A DNA stretch of 64,000 bases from Saccharopolyspora kobensis (GCF_900108315.1 NZ_FNVB01000006.1:82180-146179), one strand, 5' to 3'. Counted from the first letter of the stretch, positions 15,529 to 24,684 are shown. The notes: generated by a model from the letters alone, not told the origin. Numbers and translations: made by a program.

Positions 15529-16584
15529 ATGTCCAAGGTCCGCGAACTCGTGGAGGCCGCGGCGCTGCGCGGCGTCTTCGCGCTGCCCCGCCCCGCCCGA
15601 CGACTCATCGCCGGGCGGCCCATCCGCCTGGACGGCCAGGAGCTCGCGCTGGACGCGCAGCTGCTGCTCAAGCTGCAGAAGCTCAGCGGGCAGGAGCGGC
15701 TGTCCGCGCCCACTCCGGAGCTCGCGCGCGAGGGCATGCGCCGGGCCACCCGCCTCGTCACCACGTCACAGGTGAGCGGCGTCGTCGTCGCCGACCGGAC
15801 GATCCCGACCGAGGACGGCTCCCTGCCCGCCCGGCTGTACCGGCCGCGCGAGCTCACCGGCACCAGCCCGCTGCTGGTGTTCTTCCACGGCGGCGGCTGG
15901 GTCATCGGCGACCTGAACAGCCACGACGACGTGTGCCGGTTCCTGGCCAAGCACGCGGGCATCCGGGTGCTGTCGGTCGGCTACCGGCTGGCCCCGGAGT
16001 TCCGGTTCCCGACCGCGCTGGACGACAGCCTCGCCGCCTACCGGTACGCCGTCGACAACGCCGCCGAGCTGGGCACCAGCCGCGATTCGATCGCGGTCGG
16101 CGGGGACAGCGCGGGCGGCAACCTGGCGACCTCGGTCGCCCTGCACGCCACCCGCTCGGAGCTGGCCGACCCGGTGTTCCAGCTGCTGATCTACCCGACG
16201 GCGGACGGCACCACGCGCCGCCGCTCGCGGGAGCTCTTCGGCACCGGTTTCCTGCTCACCGACGCGGACATGACCTGGTTCATCGACCACTACCAGCCCG
16301 ACGTGGAGCTGCGCGCCGATCCGCGCCTGTCGGTGCTGCTGGCCGAGGACCTGAGCGGGATGCCGCCGGCCTACGTGGCCACGGCCGGGTTCGACCCGCT
16401 GCGCGACGAGGGCGAGGAGTACGCGCAGCGGCTTGCCGACTCGGGCGTGCCGGTGATCAGCCGCCGGTTCGAGGACCTGATCCACGGCTTCGTCAACGCG
16501 CGCCAGGTGGCTCCCCGGTTCCAGGAGGCGCTCTTCGAGATCGTCGGCGCGCTCCGCGCGGGGCTGTCGCTGCGGAAGGCCTGA
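15529..16584 (+). CDS. Alpha/beta hydrolase, hormone-sensitive lipase family esterase
   Basis: 351 residues. The HSL-family oxyanion motif HGGGW begins at His120, and the nucleophile elbow GDSAGG has Ser194. The catalytic Asp is likely in TAGFDPLRDEG and the His in LIHGFVN. An N-terminal cap region of about 80 residues precedes the hydrolase core. It should hydrolyse short- to medium-chain acyl esters in the cytoplasm or at the membrane. The ATG at 15529 has GGGAAGG 7 nt upstream. It is divergent from the FMN reductase and is followed by the first copy of the dispersed hairpin. Confidence 0.92.
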   Translation: MSKVRELVEAAALRGVFALPRPARRLIAGRPIRLDGQELALDAQLLLKLQKLSGQERLSAPTPELAREGMRRATRLVTTSQVSGVVVADRTIPTEDGSLPARLYRPRELTGTSPLLVFFHGGGWVIGDLNSHDDVCRFLAKHAGIRVLSVGYRLAPEFRFPTALDDSLAAYRYAVDNAAELGTSRDSIAVGGDSAGGNLATSVALHATRSELADPVFQLLIYPTADGTTRRRSRELFGTGFLLTDADMTWFIDHYQPDVELRADPRLSVLLAEDLSGMPPAYVATAGFDPLRDEGEEYAQRLADSGVPVISRRFEDLIHGFVNARQVAPRFQEALFEIVGALRAGLSLRKA

Positions 16585-16589
16585 GAACC

Positions 16590-16629
16590 GTGAGCGCTTC
16601 GGGGTGCTGCAACACCCCGAAGCACTCAC
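16590..16629. repeat. Dispersed hairpin repeat, copy 1 (also terminator)
   Basis: A 17-bp stem with one mismatch (16590-16606 with 16613-16629) around a 6-nt loop lies between the convergent ends of the esterase and Rrf2 genes. The sequence GTGAGCGCTTCGGGGTG is closely related to the hairpins at 43651 and 50204. Confidence 0.8.
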
Positions 16630-17120
16630 GACAAGGGCGGCGGAGGCGTGGAGGGGTCTGCCAGCCACGCCCTCGCCCGAGCGCGTGCGGATTCGGATAT
16701 CCGATCGCTGATGTCGGCGAGCGTGACCGCGCGCAGCGAATCCCGCCAGGCCCGATCCGCGTCGAGCATGATCCGCGCAACGGGGCACGGCTCCGCGCAC
16801 CGCTCCCGCGGCACCGCGCAGACACCGCGCTGCCGGATCTCGGTGCACACGAACGAAGGCGTGGCACCCTCGATCGCTTCGACGACGTCGAGCACGGTGA
16901 TCTGCTCCGGCGCCCGGGCCAGGCGGAAGCCACCGCGCGGCCCCGGACTGGCGACCAGCACACCCGCGCGCACCAGTGATTTCAGGTGCTTGGCGAGGTA
17001 GGCCTCCGGCAGGTCGTAGTACCCGGCCAGGGTGCGGCGCGAAGCCAGATCGCCGGCGTCGGCCTCCGCGAGGGTCACCGCGCAGTGCAGCGCCCACTCC
17101 ACGCCCTGCGACAGCTTCAT
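16626..17120 (-). CDS. Rrf2 family redox-type transcriptional regulator
   Basis: 164 residues. The Rrf2 winged helix is complete: MKLSQGVEWALHCAVTLA, then YYDLPEAYLAKHLKSLVRAGVL and the wing SPGPRGGFRLAR. Four cysteines (92, 101, 108, 112) lie in VCTEIRQRGVCAVPRERC-AEPC, close to the place where IscR, NsrR and RsrR bind an iron-sulfur cluster, though the spacing (8, 6, 3) is not that of those proteins. It could hold a cluster or act as a thiol switch. It is divergent from the MFS/monooxygenase operon, with a clear palindrome between them. Confidence 0.92.
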   Translation of the reverse strand: MKLSQGVEWALHCAVTLAEADAGDLASRRTLAGYYDLPEAYLAKHLKSLVRAGVLVASPGPRGGFRLARAPEQITVLDVVEAIEGATPSFVCTEIRQRGVCAVPRERCAEPCPVARIMLDADRAWRDSLRAVTLADISDRISESARARARAWLADPSTPPPPLS

Positions 17121-17143
17121 ACCCGGAACCCTACTTGGCCGAC

Positions 17144-17185
17144 ATCATGGATAACGAATATCCATGATATCTATCTATCCATGAT
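17144..17185. promoter_or_regulatory. Rrf2 operator: palindrome plus extra half-site
   Basis: A perfect 9-bp inverted repeat ATCATGGAT-N7-ATCCATGAT spans 17144-17168. A third identical half-site, ATCCATGAT, at 17177-17185 overlaps the ATG start codon of the MFS gene. Binding would block both the exporter operon and the regulator gene. Confidence 0.8.
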
Positions 17186-18608
17186 CCGAAGCGCCGAGCG
17201 CTCGCAGCTCGCTCCGCGGGCAGGCCGCCCCGCCGCACGCCAGTGGTTCGCCCTGGGAGTCGCCCTGACCGGCACCTTCCTGGCGACGTTCGACCTGTTC
17301 GTGGTGAACATCGCCGTTCCGTCGCTGCGCGCGGACCTGCGCGCCGGTGACGCGGCCGTCGAGCTCGTCGTGTCCGGCTACGCCTTCGCCTACGCGGCCG
17401 GTCTGGTGACCGGTGGGCGCCTCGGCGACCGGTTCGGCTACCGGCGGACGTTCGCGCTCGGCATGGTGGCCTTCACCGCCGCCTCGCTGCTGTGCGGGAT
17501 CGCCGCGACGCCCGGTCAGCTCGTCGCCGCGCGACTGCTCCAGGGACTCGCCGCCGCCGCGATGGTTCCGCAGGTGCTCTCGCTGATCACGGTGACGTTC
17601 CCGGCCGAGCACCGGGGCCGCGCCACCGCCTGGTACGGCGCGGTGAGCGGGATCGCCGCGCTGGCCGGGCAGATCCTCGGCGGGATGCTGCTGGCCTCCG
17701 GGCTCGGCTGGCGGATGATCTTCCTGGTCAACGTCCCGTTCGGACTGGTCGCCGCGGCGCTGGCGGCACGCCGGCTGCCCGCGGGCAGCGGCCGGATGGC
17801 GCGGTTCGACCCGATCGGCGCGGTCACGGTGTCGCTGACCCTGGCAGTGGTGCTGGTGCCGTTGGCGGTCGGCCGCGAAGCCGGTTGGCCCTGGTGGACG
17901 TGGGCGTGCCTGGTCGCGGCCGCACCGATCGGCCTGCTGGCGGTGCGCACGCAGCTGGGCCTGGCGCGGCGCGGCGGGGAGCCGATCATCGACCCGCGGC
18001 TGTTCGGCAACCGGCGATACCTCGCGCTGCTCGTCGCGAGCGCCCTGTTCCAGCTCTACTTCGGGGCGCTGATGTTCACGCTGACCATGCTGCTGCAGGG
18101 CAAGCTCGGGAACAGCCCGGTGACCGCAGCGCTGGTCTTCCTGCCGCAGGGCGTGCTCTTCACCATCAGTTCGATGCTCGGCGGACGGCTGGCCGCCCGG
18201 TACGGTGTCCGGGTGCTGCTGAGCGGTGGGGGCATGGCGATGGCCGGGCTGGTCGCGCTCGCCGGAACGCTGGCGGCCACCGACGGGCAACTGCCGAGCT
18301 GGTGGCTGGCACCGCCGCTGGCGCTCGTCGGGCTGGGCAACGGTTTCCTGCTGCCTCCGCTGATCGGCGCGGCGTTGGCCCAGGTGCGACCGGAGCAGGC
18401 CGGTGCGGCGTCCGGCGCGTTCACGACCACCCAGCAGTTCGCGAACGCGCTCGGCGTCACCGTGCTCGGGACGCTGTTCTTCGCCCTGGCCGGGCCCCGG
18501 TTGGTCACCGCCGACATGGCCACGGAGGTCCTGTGCGCGGTGTACGTCGTGCTCATCGCAGCCGCACTCGTGCTCATCGGAGCCCGCGGCAGGGAGGGAG
18601 CAGCCTGA
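17181..18608 (+). CDS. MFS transporter, DHA2 (EmrB/QacA) family drug exporter
   Basis: 475 residues with a proton-coupled drug:H+ antiporter layout. The first helix contains TGTFLATFDLFVVNIAVPSL, matching DHA2 motif D1; motif A follows as GGRLGDRFGYRRTF and motif C-like glycines lie in GIAALAGQILGGMLLASGLGWRMIFLVN (split by helices). A 14-helix topology fits the length. It should export a hydrophobic or amphipathic toxin. The ATG at 17181 lies inside the third Rrf2 half-site, so the message is probably leaderless or nearly so. Its stop overlaps the start of the monooxygenase gene (TGATG). Confidence 0.92.
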   Translation: MIRSAERSQLAPRAGRPAARQWFALGVALTGTFLATFDLFVVNIAVPSLRADLRAGDAAVELVVSGYAFAYAAGLVTGGRLGDRFGYRRTFALGMVAFTAASLLCGIAATPGQLVAARLLQGLAAAAMVPQVLSLITVTFPAEHRGRATAWYGAVSGIAALAGQILGGMLLASGLGWRMIFLVNVPFGLVAAALAARRLPAGSGRMARFDPIGAVTVSLTLAVVLVPLAVGREAGWPWWTWACLVAAAPIGLLAVRTQLGLARRGGEPIIDPRLFGNRRYLALLVASALFQLYFGALMFTLTMLLQGKLGNSPVTAALVFLPQGVLFTISSMLGGRLAARYGVRVLLSGGGMAMAGLVALAGTLAATDGQLPSWWLAPPLALVGLGNGFLLPPLIGAALAQVRPEQAGAASGAFTTTQQFANALGVTVLGTLFFALAGPRLVTADMATEVLCAVYVVLIAAALVLIGARGREGAA

Positions 18609-19705
18609 TGCGCAAGGCCGTCGTCGTCGGTGGCGGGATCGGGGGTCTGGCCACCGCCGCCGCGCTGGTCCGGCACGGCTGGCGGGTGGAGGTGCTGGAA
18701 CGGGCACCGGAGTTCGCCGAGGTCGGCGCCGGGATCTCGGTGTGGCCGAACGCGTTGCGCGCCTTGGACGCGCTGGGGCTGGGCGATGCGGTGCGCGAAC
18801 GCTCGGTGCTGTCCGGGCAAGCGGGTTTCAAAGACTCCGACGGCCGTTGGCTCTCGCGCGTGGACACCGCCGAGGTCCAAGCGCGCTTCGGGCCGATGGT
18901 GATGCTGCACCGCGCCGAGCTGCTCGACGTTCTGCGCGCCGCAGTCCCGCCTGAAGCTCTGCGCAGCGGGATCGAGGTGCAGCGGGTGCGGGCGGACGGG
19001 ACCGTCGTGCATTCCGCCGGGGAATCCGGGGCCGATCTGATCGTGGGAGCCGACGGCATCCGCAGCGCCGTCCGCACCTCGGTCTGGGGCGGTTCTCCCG
19101 CTCCGCGCTACGCCGGTTACGCCGCCTGGCGGATGATCACCGCGCCGGTCGAGATCGAGGACAGCGGTGAGTCCTGGGGTCGCGGCGAGCGGTTCGGATT
19201 CGCGTCGCTGCCGGACGGGCGGGTCTACTGCTTCGCGGTGGCCAACGCCCCGGAGGGCGCCGCTCGCACCGGATTGGCCGAGCTGGAGCGGCGATTCGGG
19301 TCGTGGCACGAACCGATCCCGGCTCTCCTCGCCGCCACGAGCGAGGATTCGGTGCTGCACCACGACCTGTACGAGATGCCGCCGCTGCGCACCTACGTGG
19401 CGGGCCGGGTCGCGCTCGTCGGCGACGCGGCACACGCGATGACGCCCAACCTCGGCCAAGGAGCCTGCCAGGCGCTGGAAGATGCGGTCGTCCTCGCGGA
19501 GACCGCGACCGGCGCAGACCTTTCGGCCTACGACCGGGAGCGCCGTCCTCGCACGCAGCAGATCGCGAAGCGCTCCCGGCAGATCGGCGCGATCGCGCAG
19601 TGGTCGTCGCGGCCCGCCGTGGCGCTGCGCAACGCGGCCCTGCGCTTGGCACCGAACTCGGCCTCGCTCCGCTCGCTGGAGCCGGTCCTCGACTGGCACC
19701 GCTGA
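18608..19705 (+). CDS. FAD-dependent aromatic/drug monooxygenase
   Basis: 365 residues, a group A flavoprotein monooxygenase. The Rossmann motif VVVGGGIGGLATAAAL opens the protein, the NAD(P)H/FAD motif LIVGADGIRSAVR lies near residue 140 and the GDAAHAMTPNLGQGACQALEDA block near residue 275. The family hydroxylates aromatics and includes TetX-like drug-inactivating enzymes. The start overlaps the stop of the MFS gene by 1 nt, so translation is coupled; exporter and monooxygenase probably act on the same class of compound under Rrf2 control. The exact substrate is unknown. Confidence 0.92.
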   Translation: MRKAVVVGGGIGGLATAAALVRHGWRVEVLERAPEFAEVGAGISVWPNALRALDALGLGDAVRERSVLSGQAGFKDSDGRWLSRVDTAEVQARFGPMVMLHRAELLDVLRAAVPPEALRSGIEVQRVRADGTVVHSAGESGADLIVGADGIRSAVRTSVWGGSPAPRYAGYAAWRMITAPVEIEDSGESWGRGERFGFASLPDGRVYCFAVANAPEGAARTGLAELERRFGSWHEPIPALLAATSEDSVLHHDLYEMPPLRTYVAGRVALVGDAAHAMTPNLGQGACQALEDAVVLAETATGADLSAYDRERRPRTQQIAKRSRQIGAIAQWSSRPAVALRNAALRLAPNSASLRSLEPVLDWHR

Positions 19706-19970
19706 AGCCACTGCAGACACCTGCCGCGCTCGTCCAGCCCCGTTCCCAGGAAGATTCCGCCCTGGAACGGAGACGCTTGCAGCGCTGCGCGGGCGCCGGT
19801 ATCAGAGGGCGCTTTGGCGTGCTCGCACGTCGATTCGCCCATTCACAACAGCGATCACACATCGGTGATCAGAATTTCGCCGCTCCTGGTGATCCGAGAT
19901 ATTTTTCCGAGCTCTCGGGTTTCTCGGTGCGCTCCGCAGCCGCCGCGCATCCCACGAGTCGACCTGGCCG

Positions 19971-20255
19971 TCAGGCTCGGTTGTCTCTGCTAACCCGGCA
20001 TTCTCGGCCGTCGTTGTCCTTGTGCGCGGGGAATTTGCCGTTCCGATTCAGGGTGAACCGCCGGTCGCAGCCTGGGCACCGCCGACGGCTGCGAGGGCGA
20101 GCGCACCGCTCCACACGGACGGCGAACCGCGTAGTTCCCGAGGCCGGGCAGCGTTTCTGCGCCCAGCCGATCAGGGGGATGTCTTCGAGGTAGTGGACCG
20201 GCACCGTGCCGGCCTTGGTCTTCCGCATCGGCAGGCAGCATTCCGAACAGTGCAC
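19971..20255 (-). CDS. Small protein with two zinc-ribbon-like repeats
   Basis: 94 residues. It appears to contain the same C-x2-C...H...C unit twice. Unit one is CSEC, then PVHY, then RCPASG. Unit two is RCPGC, then GKFPAHKD, then RECRVS. Similar single units (C-x2-C, x-G-x-x-x-x-H, C-x-G-S-G) are frequent in actinobacterial and actinophage proteins, so a real gene is plausible. The GTG at 20255 has AAGGGGG upstream. The first codons carry extra cysteines. It is isolated in an otherwise gene-poor stretch; function unknown. Confidence 0.5.
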   Translation of the reverse strand: MHCSECCLPMRKTKAGTVPVHYLEDIPLIGWAQKRCPASGTTRFAVRVERCARPRSRRRCPGCDRRFTLNRNGKFPAHKDNDGRECRVSRDNRA

Positions 20256-20782
20256 CCCGGCCCCCTTGTCCCGTCGACACCTGCCTTTCGGATCATGCCC
20301 GGTTCGGTCGCGGTCGAGCAGCGGCCAAAGGGGGGACTACGGTCGAGTGCCCATGCAGCAGCTCAGGCTGATCTCGGGCGGATTTGGCTCGACCAGTGGG
20401 TTTGGTTCTGTGCTGTCGTACAGCAGCGTCCCTGGCCGACCTGTGGCCCGTGTTGGACGCGGTGCACGACCATGCGAGCGTCCCTGCGGTCGACTGACCA
20501 TGAGGTGGGACTCGCTGGTCGTTCCCGCCCAGAGCATCGCCGACCTCCTGCCCGCCCTGGACGACTGATGATCTTAGTGAACCCGTGCGCCATCCGGGCC
20601 GAGTCCTCGCCGGCTCAGGGACGTGGTTCGACCGCGTTCGGCGGAGGCCGTCCAGAACCCTTTGACAGGTCGGGTGCGCCGCCGTAAGCGACCGCAGGTC
20701 ACCAAATACGGCGACGCTATGGCGCCACGAAGCGCTCACGGTTCCTGCGGGAACCGGAGCCGACGGTGGCGGCGTTCGGTCG
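20256..20782. other. Gene-poor stretch, possible decayed small genes
   Basis: No convincing complete gene. Two short coding-like stretches on the plus strand repeat one motif in different frames: SLADLWPVLDAV, ending at a TGA at 20495, and MRWDSLVVPAQSIADLLPALDD cut into an ATG frame at 20500-20568. The matching (L/I)ADLxPxLD patterns suggest a duplicated or frameshifted remnant. The rest looks non-coding, with mixed codon-position GC. Nothing else recognised. Confidence 0.3.
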
Positions 20783-23215
20783 CTACTGGCCGAGGAGTTG
20801 GCGGAGGCGGTTCAGGAGGTCTTCCCTGCTGGTCGCGCCCAGGCGTTGCTTGATGCGGCTGATGTGGTGCTCCACCGTTTTCGCCGAGATGAAAAGGCGC
20901 TTGCCGACCTGCTTGTAGGTCAGGCCCGCCAGGACCAGCTCTGCGACTTCCTTCTCCCGCTCGCTGAGCATTCCGTTCTCGTCGCCGCCAACCGCTCGCG
21001 GGCGAGGAGGTTTGCCCTGCAGCGCCCGGGCGCATTCCAGCAGCGCCAGCATCGCGCGGCGGTCTGCGGTCCGGATCGCCGCTTGCCCCGCCAGCCTCGC
21101 TCCGTCCCAGGCGAGCCCGGCCGCGTGGAGGGCTCGGGCGGTTCGCTCCGCTTCGTCCTGGTCCACCCGACCGTCGAGGATTCCCAGCCACACCCGGGCC
21201 GCTTCGGCCATCGCCGCCGCCAGCGGGTTGTGGTGGGCCATGCCGGCGAGTTCCGCCGCGCGCTGCTGGGCCGTGTCCAGCTCGTCGAGGACGATCGACG
21301 CCTGGAGGCGCTTCCAGGTCAGCATCGAGGTCCACAGCGGCGGGTTGCCCAGGCGGTCGAGCAGGGCCAGCGCTTCGGTCAGGTAGGGCTCGATCCACTC
21401 CTGGTCGCGCAGGCGGGCCGCGGCGATCAGGAGTTCGCCCAGCGGGAGCAGGGAGAACAGGTCCACCGAGTGCTCCGCGACGACCTGGCGGGCTTGCCCG
21501 CGGGCGGCCGCGAGGGCGGCCATGTCGTTGTCGCGGCTGGCGATCCCGGCTTCGATCGCCGTCGCGACCAGGCGGTCGCGGGCGGTCATCTCGCCCTTCG
21601 GGAGCTTCGCCCGCGCGGCCACCGTGTCGCCTCGCACCAGCGGCAGCCACGCCGCCAGCAGGCGGTGCCGGTGGTGCAGCAGCGGGCCTCCCGTGCCGGT
21701 GTCGATCGCCCGGTCCAATGTGGACTGAGCGACGTCCAGCTCACCGCAGTGCAGGGCGACCAGGGCGGCCACCGAGGCAGGCGAGTCGGGCAGCAGCACG
21801 CCGCGCCCCACCGGTTCCGACAGCGACGCCGAGCGCACCAGCGTGGAAAGCGCGATGGAAGCCGATCCGGTGACGGACTCCCGCACGCCGGCGGCCAGTT
21901 GCACAGCGGCGCCGGTCATCGACGTCGGCGGCCCGGCGTCGTCGGAGGAGTTCAGCAGCTCGTCGGCATCGGCCAGCCGACCGGACCCGATCAGGCCGAC
22001 GGCCGCGAAAGCCCGGTCGCCCGGCCAGCGCAGCCGCCCGACCGACCAGCGGCACATCTCCGCCGAGCGCTCCAGCAATCCGCGCTGGGCCAGCACGCTC
22101 GCCGCGACCTGCACGCCCAGCTCGCGGTCCGGCACCGCCGCGTCGACGATCACCTGATCCGCCAGCCGCAGCGCCTCGTCCAGCTCACCCGCCACGGCCG
22201 CGGCCCGCGCCCGCCGCGCAGCGACAGAAGTGGCGGGAGCACCCGCCGACACCGCCGCGTCGAACAGGCGCGGGGCCAGCTTCGGCGCATCCAGCATCGC
22301 CTCTTCGCCGGCCTGCTCGAACGCCTTGGCCAGCGTCGCTTCCGGGAGCAGCGCTATCTCGGCGCCCAGCAGCGGACTGACCAGGGGCAGCACCGGGCCG
22401 CCCCGGGCCAGCTGCGTTTCGACCAGGCGGCGGGTCACCCGGAGCCGCCGCTCCCACGGCGTCAACCGCAGCACGGCAGCGCGCACGATCGGCAGCAGCA
22501 CGTCGTTCGCCGCCACCAGCCCACCGGCGCGCACCGCCAGCAGCGCGGCGCCGACCGCGGCGGCGTCGAGGTCGAGCAGCGACGCGAGCAGATCCGGGTG
22601 CGGTGTCGCGCCGACGGCCATCGCCGTCACGCACGCCTGCCCGGCCTCGCCGAGCTGGTCCAGGTCGTGCTGGAACTGGTCGAGCGCCCGCGCGGGCAGC
22701 TGCATGACGCCCGGTTCGACGGTGCTCAGCACGCGGCTGACGTAGCGGGGAACGCCGCCGGTCTGCGCGTGCAGCCAGCGGATCCAGTCCGCGGAGGCGG
22801 TCCCGACCTGCATCGCCAGCTCTTCCGGGCTGAGCGCGGAGAGCAGCACCGGCGCACCGAGTTCGCCGATCAGCTCGGCGAGCGCATCGGGCCGCGGGCC
22901 CGGCCGGTAGGCGACCAGCAGGCGGGCCCCCGGCTGCCGGGCGAGCTCGACCAGCCGGGCGAGCACGGGCTCGTCGAGGCGGTGCGCGTCGTCGACCAGC
23001 ACCGCGCCCTCGTCCGCGCGGTCCAGGTCGGTCGCGCCGAGCACCGGGACGCCGGCGGCGCGGTAGGCGTGCGCCAGCTCGGCCAGCAGCGCGGTCTTGC
23101 CGTAGCCGCCGGGGCCTTGGACACCTGCGGTGATCGGCGCGGACGGGGAGGTGGCGACCGCCGACCGGAGCCCGGTCGCGTGCCCGTCGAGCAGGGAGGT
23201 CGTCGAGTGGTTCAC
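20783..23215 (-). CDS. iniR: IniR-like LuxR-family ATPase regulator
   Basis: 810 residues. A P-loop ATPase domain opens the protein (Walker A GPGGYGKT at 34-41, Walker B AVLVDDAH at 71-78), followed by a long alpha-helical sensor region and a C-terminal LuxR helix-turn-helix (LSEREKEVAELVLAGLTYKQVG, then KTVEHHISRIKQRLGA). The size, layout and position next to iniB/iniA/iniC homologues match IniR of mycobacteria (Rv0339c), the activator of iniBAC reported to respond to trehalose. GTG start at 23215. It sits 22 bp downstream of the Hsp70-like gene in the same operon. The orthology call rests on synteny and domain order. Confidence 0.82.
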   Translation of the reverse strand: MNHSTTSLLDGHATGLRSAVATSPSAPITAGVQGPGGYGKTALLAELAHAYRAAGVPVLGATDLDRADEGAVLVDDAHRLDEPVLARLVELARQPGARLLVAYRPGPRPDALAELIGELGAPVLLSALSPEELAMQVGTASADWIRWLHAQTGGVPRYVSRVLSTVEPGVMQLPARALDQFQHDLDQLGEAGQACVTAMAVGATPHPDLLASLLDLDAAAVGAALLAVRAGGLVAANDVLLPIVRAAVLRLTPWERRLRVTRRLVETQLARGGPVLPLVSPLLGAEIALLPEATLAKAFEQAGEEAMLDAPKLAPRLFDAAVSAGAPATSVAARRARAAAVAGELDEALRLADQVIVDAAVPDRELGVQVAASVLAQRGLLERSAEMCRWSVGRLRWPGDRAFAAVGLIGSGRLADADELLNSSDDAGPPTSMTGAAVQLAAGVRESVTGSASIALSTLVRSASLSEPVGRGVLLPDSPASVAALVALHCGELDVAQSTLDRAIDTGTGGPLLHHRHRLLAAWLPLVRGDTVAARAKLPKGEMTARDRLVATAIEAGIASRDNDMAALAAARGQARQVVAEHSVDLFSLLPLGELLIAAARLRDQEWIEPYLTEALALLDRLGNPPLWTSMLTWKRLQASIVLDELDTAQQRAAELAGMAHHNPLAAAMAEAARVWLGILDGRVDQDEAERTARALHAAGLAWDGARLAGQAAIRTADRRAMLALLECARALQGKPPRPRAVGGDENGMLSEREKEVAELVLAGLTYKQVGKRLFISAKTVEHHISRIKQRLGATSREDLLNRLRQLLGQ

Positions 23216-23237
23216 GCCTGCCGTCCTTGTCGGCCAG

Positions 23238-24602
23238 TCATTGGCTCATCAGCTGGAAGAGGCCCAGCATTCCGCCGCCCTTGGAGGAATCCGGCCAGAG
23301 GAAGGTGAGCAGCAGGCCGACGATCACCAGCACCGCCGCCGCGGACAGCTTAATGATCTTGATTCGCCGCGCGCGATCCTCGTCGGGGGGCTCCAGCGGC
23401 AGCGGCTCCACGTCGATCGGCGGACGCGGCGCGTCCGGGATCTCGGGTTCCTCCTCATCGAAGTCCGAGCCCTCGATGCGCACCAGCACGCTGGTCTCCG
23501 AGATCGACCCCTCATCGCTGTCGGTCGAAAGCAGCTGCACCGCCGCCGAAGCCGCACCGCAGGCGGCCGCCAGCTCCGGCGAGACGTCGACCTGCGGCGG
23601 CACCTTCAGCCGCTCGGCGACCAGCTGCTTGAGCAGCGGAACCCGCGCCGTGCCGCCGGCCAGCACCAGCGCGTCCAGGTCGTCCGGGGCCAGCGTCGCC
23701 GACTGCACCGCCTGCAGGACCAGCTCCGGCACCCGCTCGAGGTGCGGGCGGGCGAGCTGCTCGTAGCGCGATCGGGACAAAGCGAATTCGGTTCGCACAC
23801 CGGGCAATTCCACCCGGATCTGCGCGCCGGACCGCTGCGACAGCGCCTCCTTCGCCCGGACGCATTCGGCGCGCAGGTGCGCCAGCGCGGCCCGCTGGTT
23901 CAGGTCGGCGAGGTCCAGCGCTTCCAGCTGATCGCCGAACTCCGCGCGCACCGCCGCGAAGATCTCGTCGTCCAGGTCCTGACCGCTGGGGTGATCGGCG
24001 GCCAGCGTGGAACCGACCACTTCGAAGCCGCGCTGCCTGCGGCGCAGCACCGTGGCGTCCATCCCGCTGCCGCCGATGTTGGCCACCGCGATCGGCTCGT
24101 GCTCGGGAACGCGCTGCTTGGCCGCGTAGTCCAGGGCCACCGCCAACGGCTCCGGCACCATCGTGACCTCGTTCAGCCCGAGCTGCGCCAAGGCCTGCTG
24201 CACCAGGCGGATCCGGTGCGGGCCCCAGGTGGCGCTGTGCGCGATCGCGATGTGCTCGGCCGGGTGCCCCTGCCTGCCCGCCACCACGTCGGCGACCCAC
24301 TCGACCATGGCCGCCACCAGGCGCTGGGCCGGGACGAACTCGCTGCCGACCAGCAGCGGCAGGTCGTCGCCGAGGCGCGCGGTGAAGCCGCGCACCACCC
24401 ACTCGTGGTGGGCGGTCTCCTGCCGCTGGGCGGCCTCTCCCGCCACGAACGAACCGTCCTGCACCTTGCACAGCACGGTCGGCACCACCGGCCCGGCGGC
24501 CAGCGGAACCGGCGTCGCCGCCGCCCACCTGCTGCCGTCGCGGCGGGCGATGGCGGCCGTGGTGGCCGTCGCACCCAGGTGAACGCCCAGGACGTAAGGC
24601 AT
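23238..24602 (-). CDS. Hsp70-like ATPase domain with C-terminal membrane anchor
   Basis: 454 residues. The protein has an Hsp70/actin-type nucleotide-binding fold: phosphate-1 loop GVHLGATATTAAIA, MVPEPLAVALDYA, phosphate-2 loop AVANIGGSGMDATVL and adenosine motif VLAGGTARVPLLKQLV. There is no beta-sandwich peptide-binding domain or lid. Instead an acidic proline-rich linker (EEEPEIPDAPRPPIDVEP) leads to one membrane helix at about 419-437 and a short tail. It is therefore probably a membrane-bound ATPase or sensor, not a general chaperone. The ATG at 24602 has GAAGGGA upstream. It is cotranscribed with iniR and divergent from iniB. Confidence 0.8.
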   Translation of the reverse strand: MPYVLGVHLGATATTAAIARRDGSRWAAATPVPLAAGPVVPTVLCKVQDGSFVAGEAAQRQETAHHEWVVRGFTARLGDDLPLLVGSEFVPAQRLVAAMVEWVADVVAGRQGHPAEHIAIAHSATWGPHRIRLVQQALAQLGLNEVTMVPEPLAVALDYAAKQRVPEHEPIAVANIGGSGMDATVLRRRQRGFEVVGSTLAADHPSGQDLDDEIFAAVRAEFGDQLEALDLADLNQRAALAHLRAECVRAKEALSQRSGAQIRVELPGVRTEFALSRSRYEQLARPHLERVPELVLQAVQSATLAPDDLDALVLAGGTARVPLLKQLVAERLKVPPQVDVSPELAAACGAASAAVQLLSTDSDEGSISETSVLVRIEGSDFDEEEPEIPDAPRPPIDVEPLPLEPPDEDRARRIKIIKLSAAAVLVIVGLLLTFLWPDSSKGGGMLGLFQLMSQ

Positions 24603-24684
24603 GCAATCCCTTCGTGTCACGGGTCGGCCACCATCGGGCGATACCGGTGGCGGCGCAGGGTGGACACAATTTAGCGCGCGCTCG

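Noticed and set aside
18608..19705. Assigning the monooxygenase as TetX (tetracycline inactivation)
   Set aside because: The family match is only at the level of group A flavin monooxygenases; substrate specificity cannot be read from the visible motifs.
20798..23308. 836-codon plus-strand frame opposite iniR
   Set aside because: Translation is arginine/glutamine/histidine-rich with no domain, and the minus strand encodes a full ATPase-LuxR protein.
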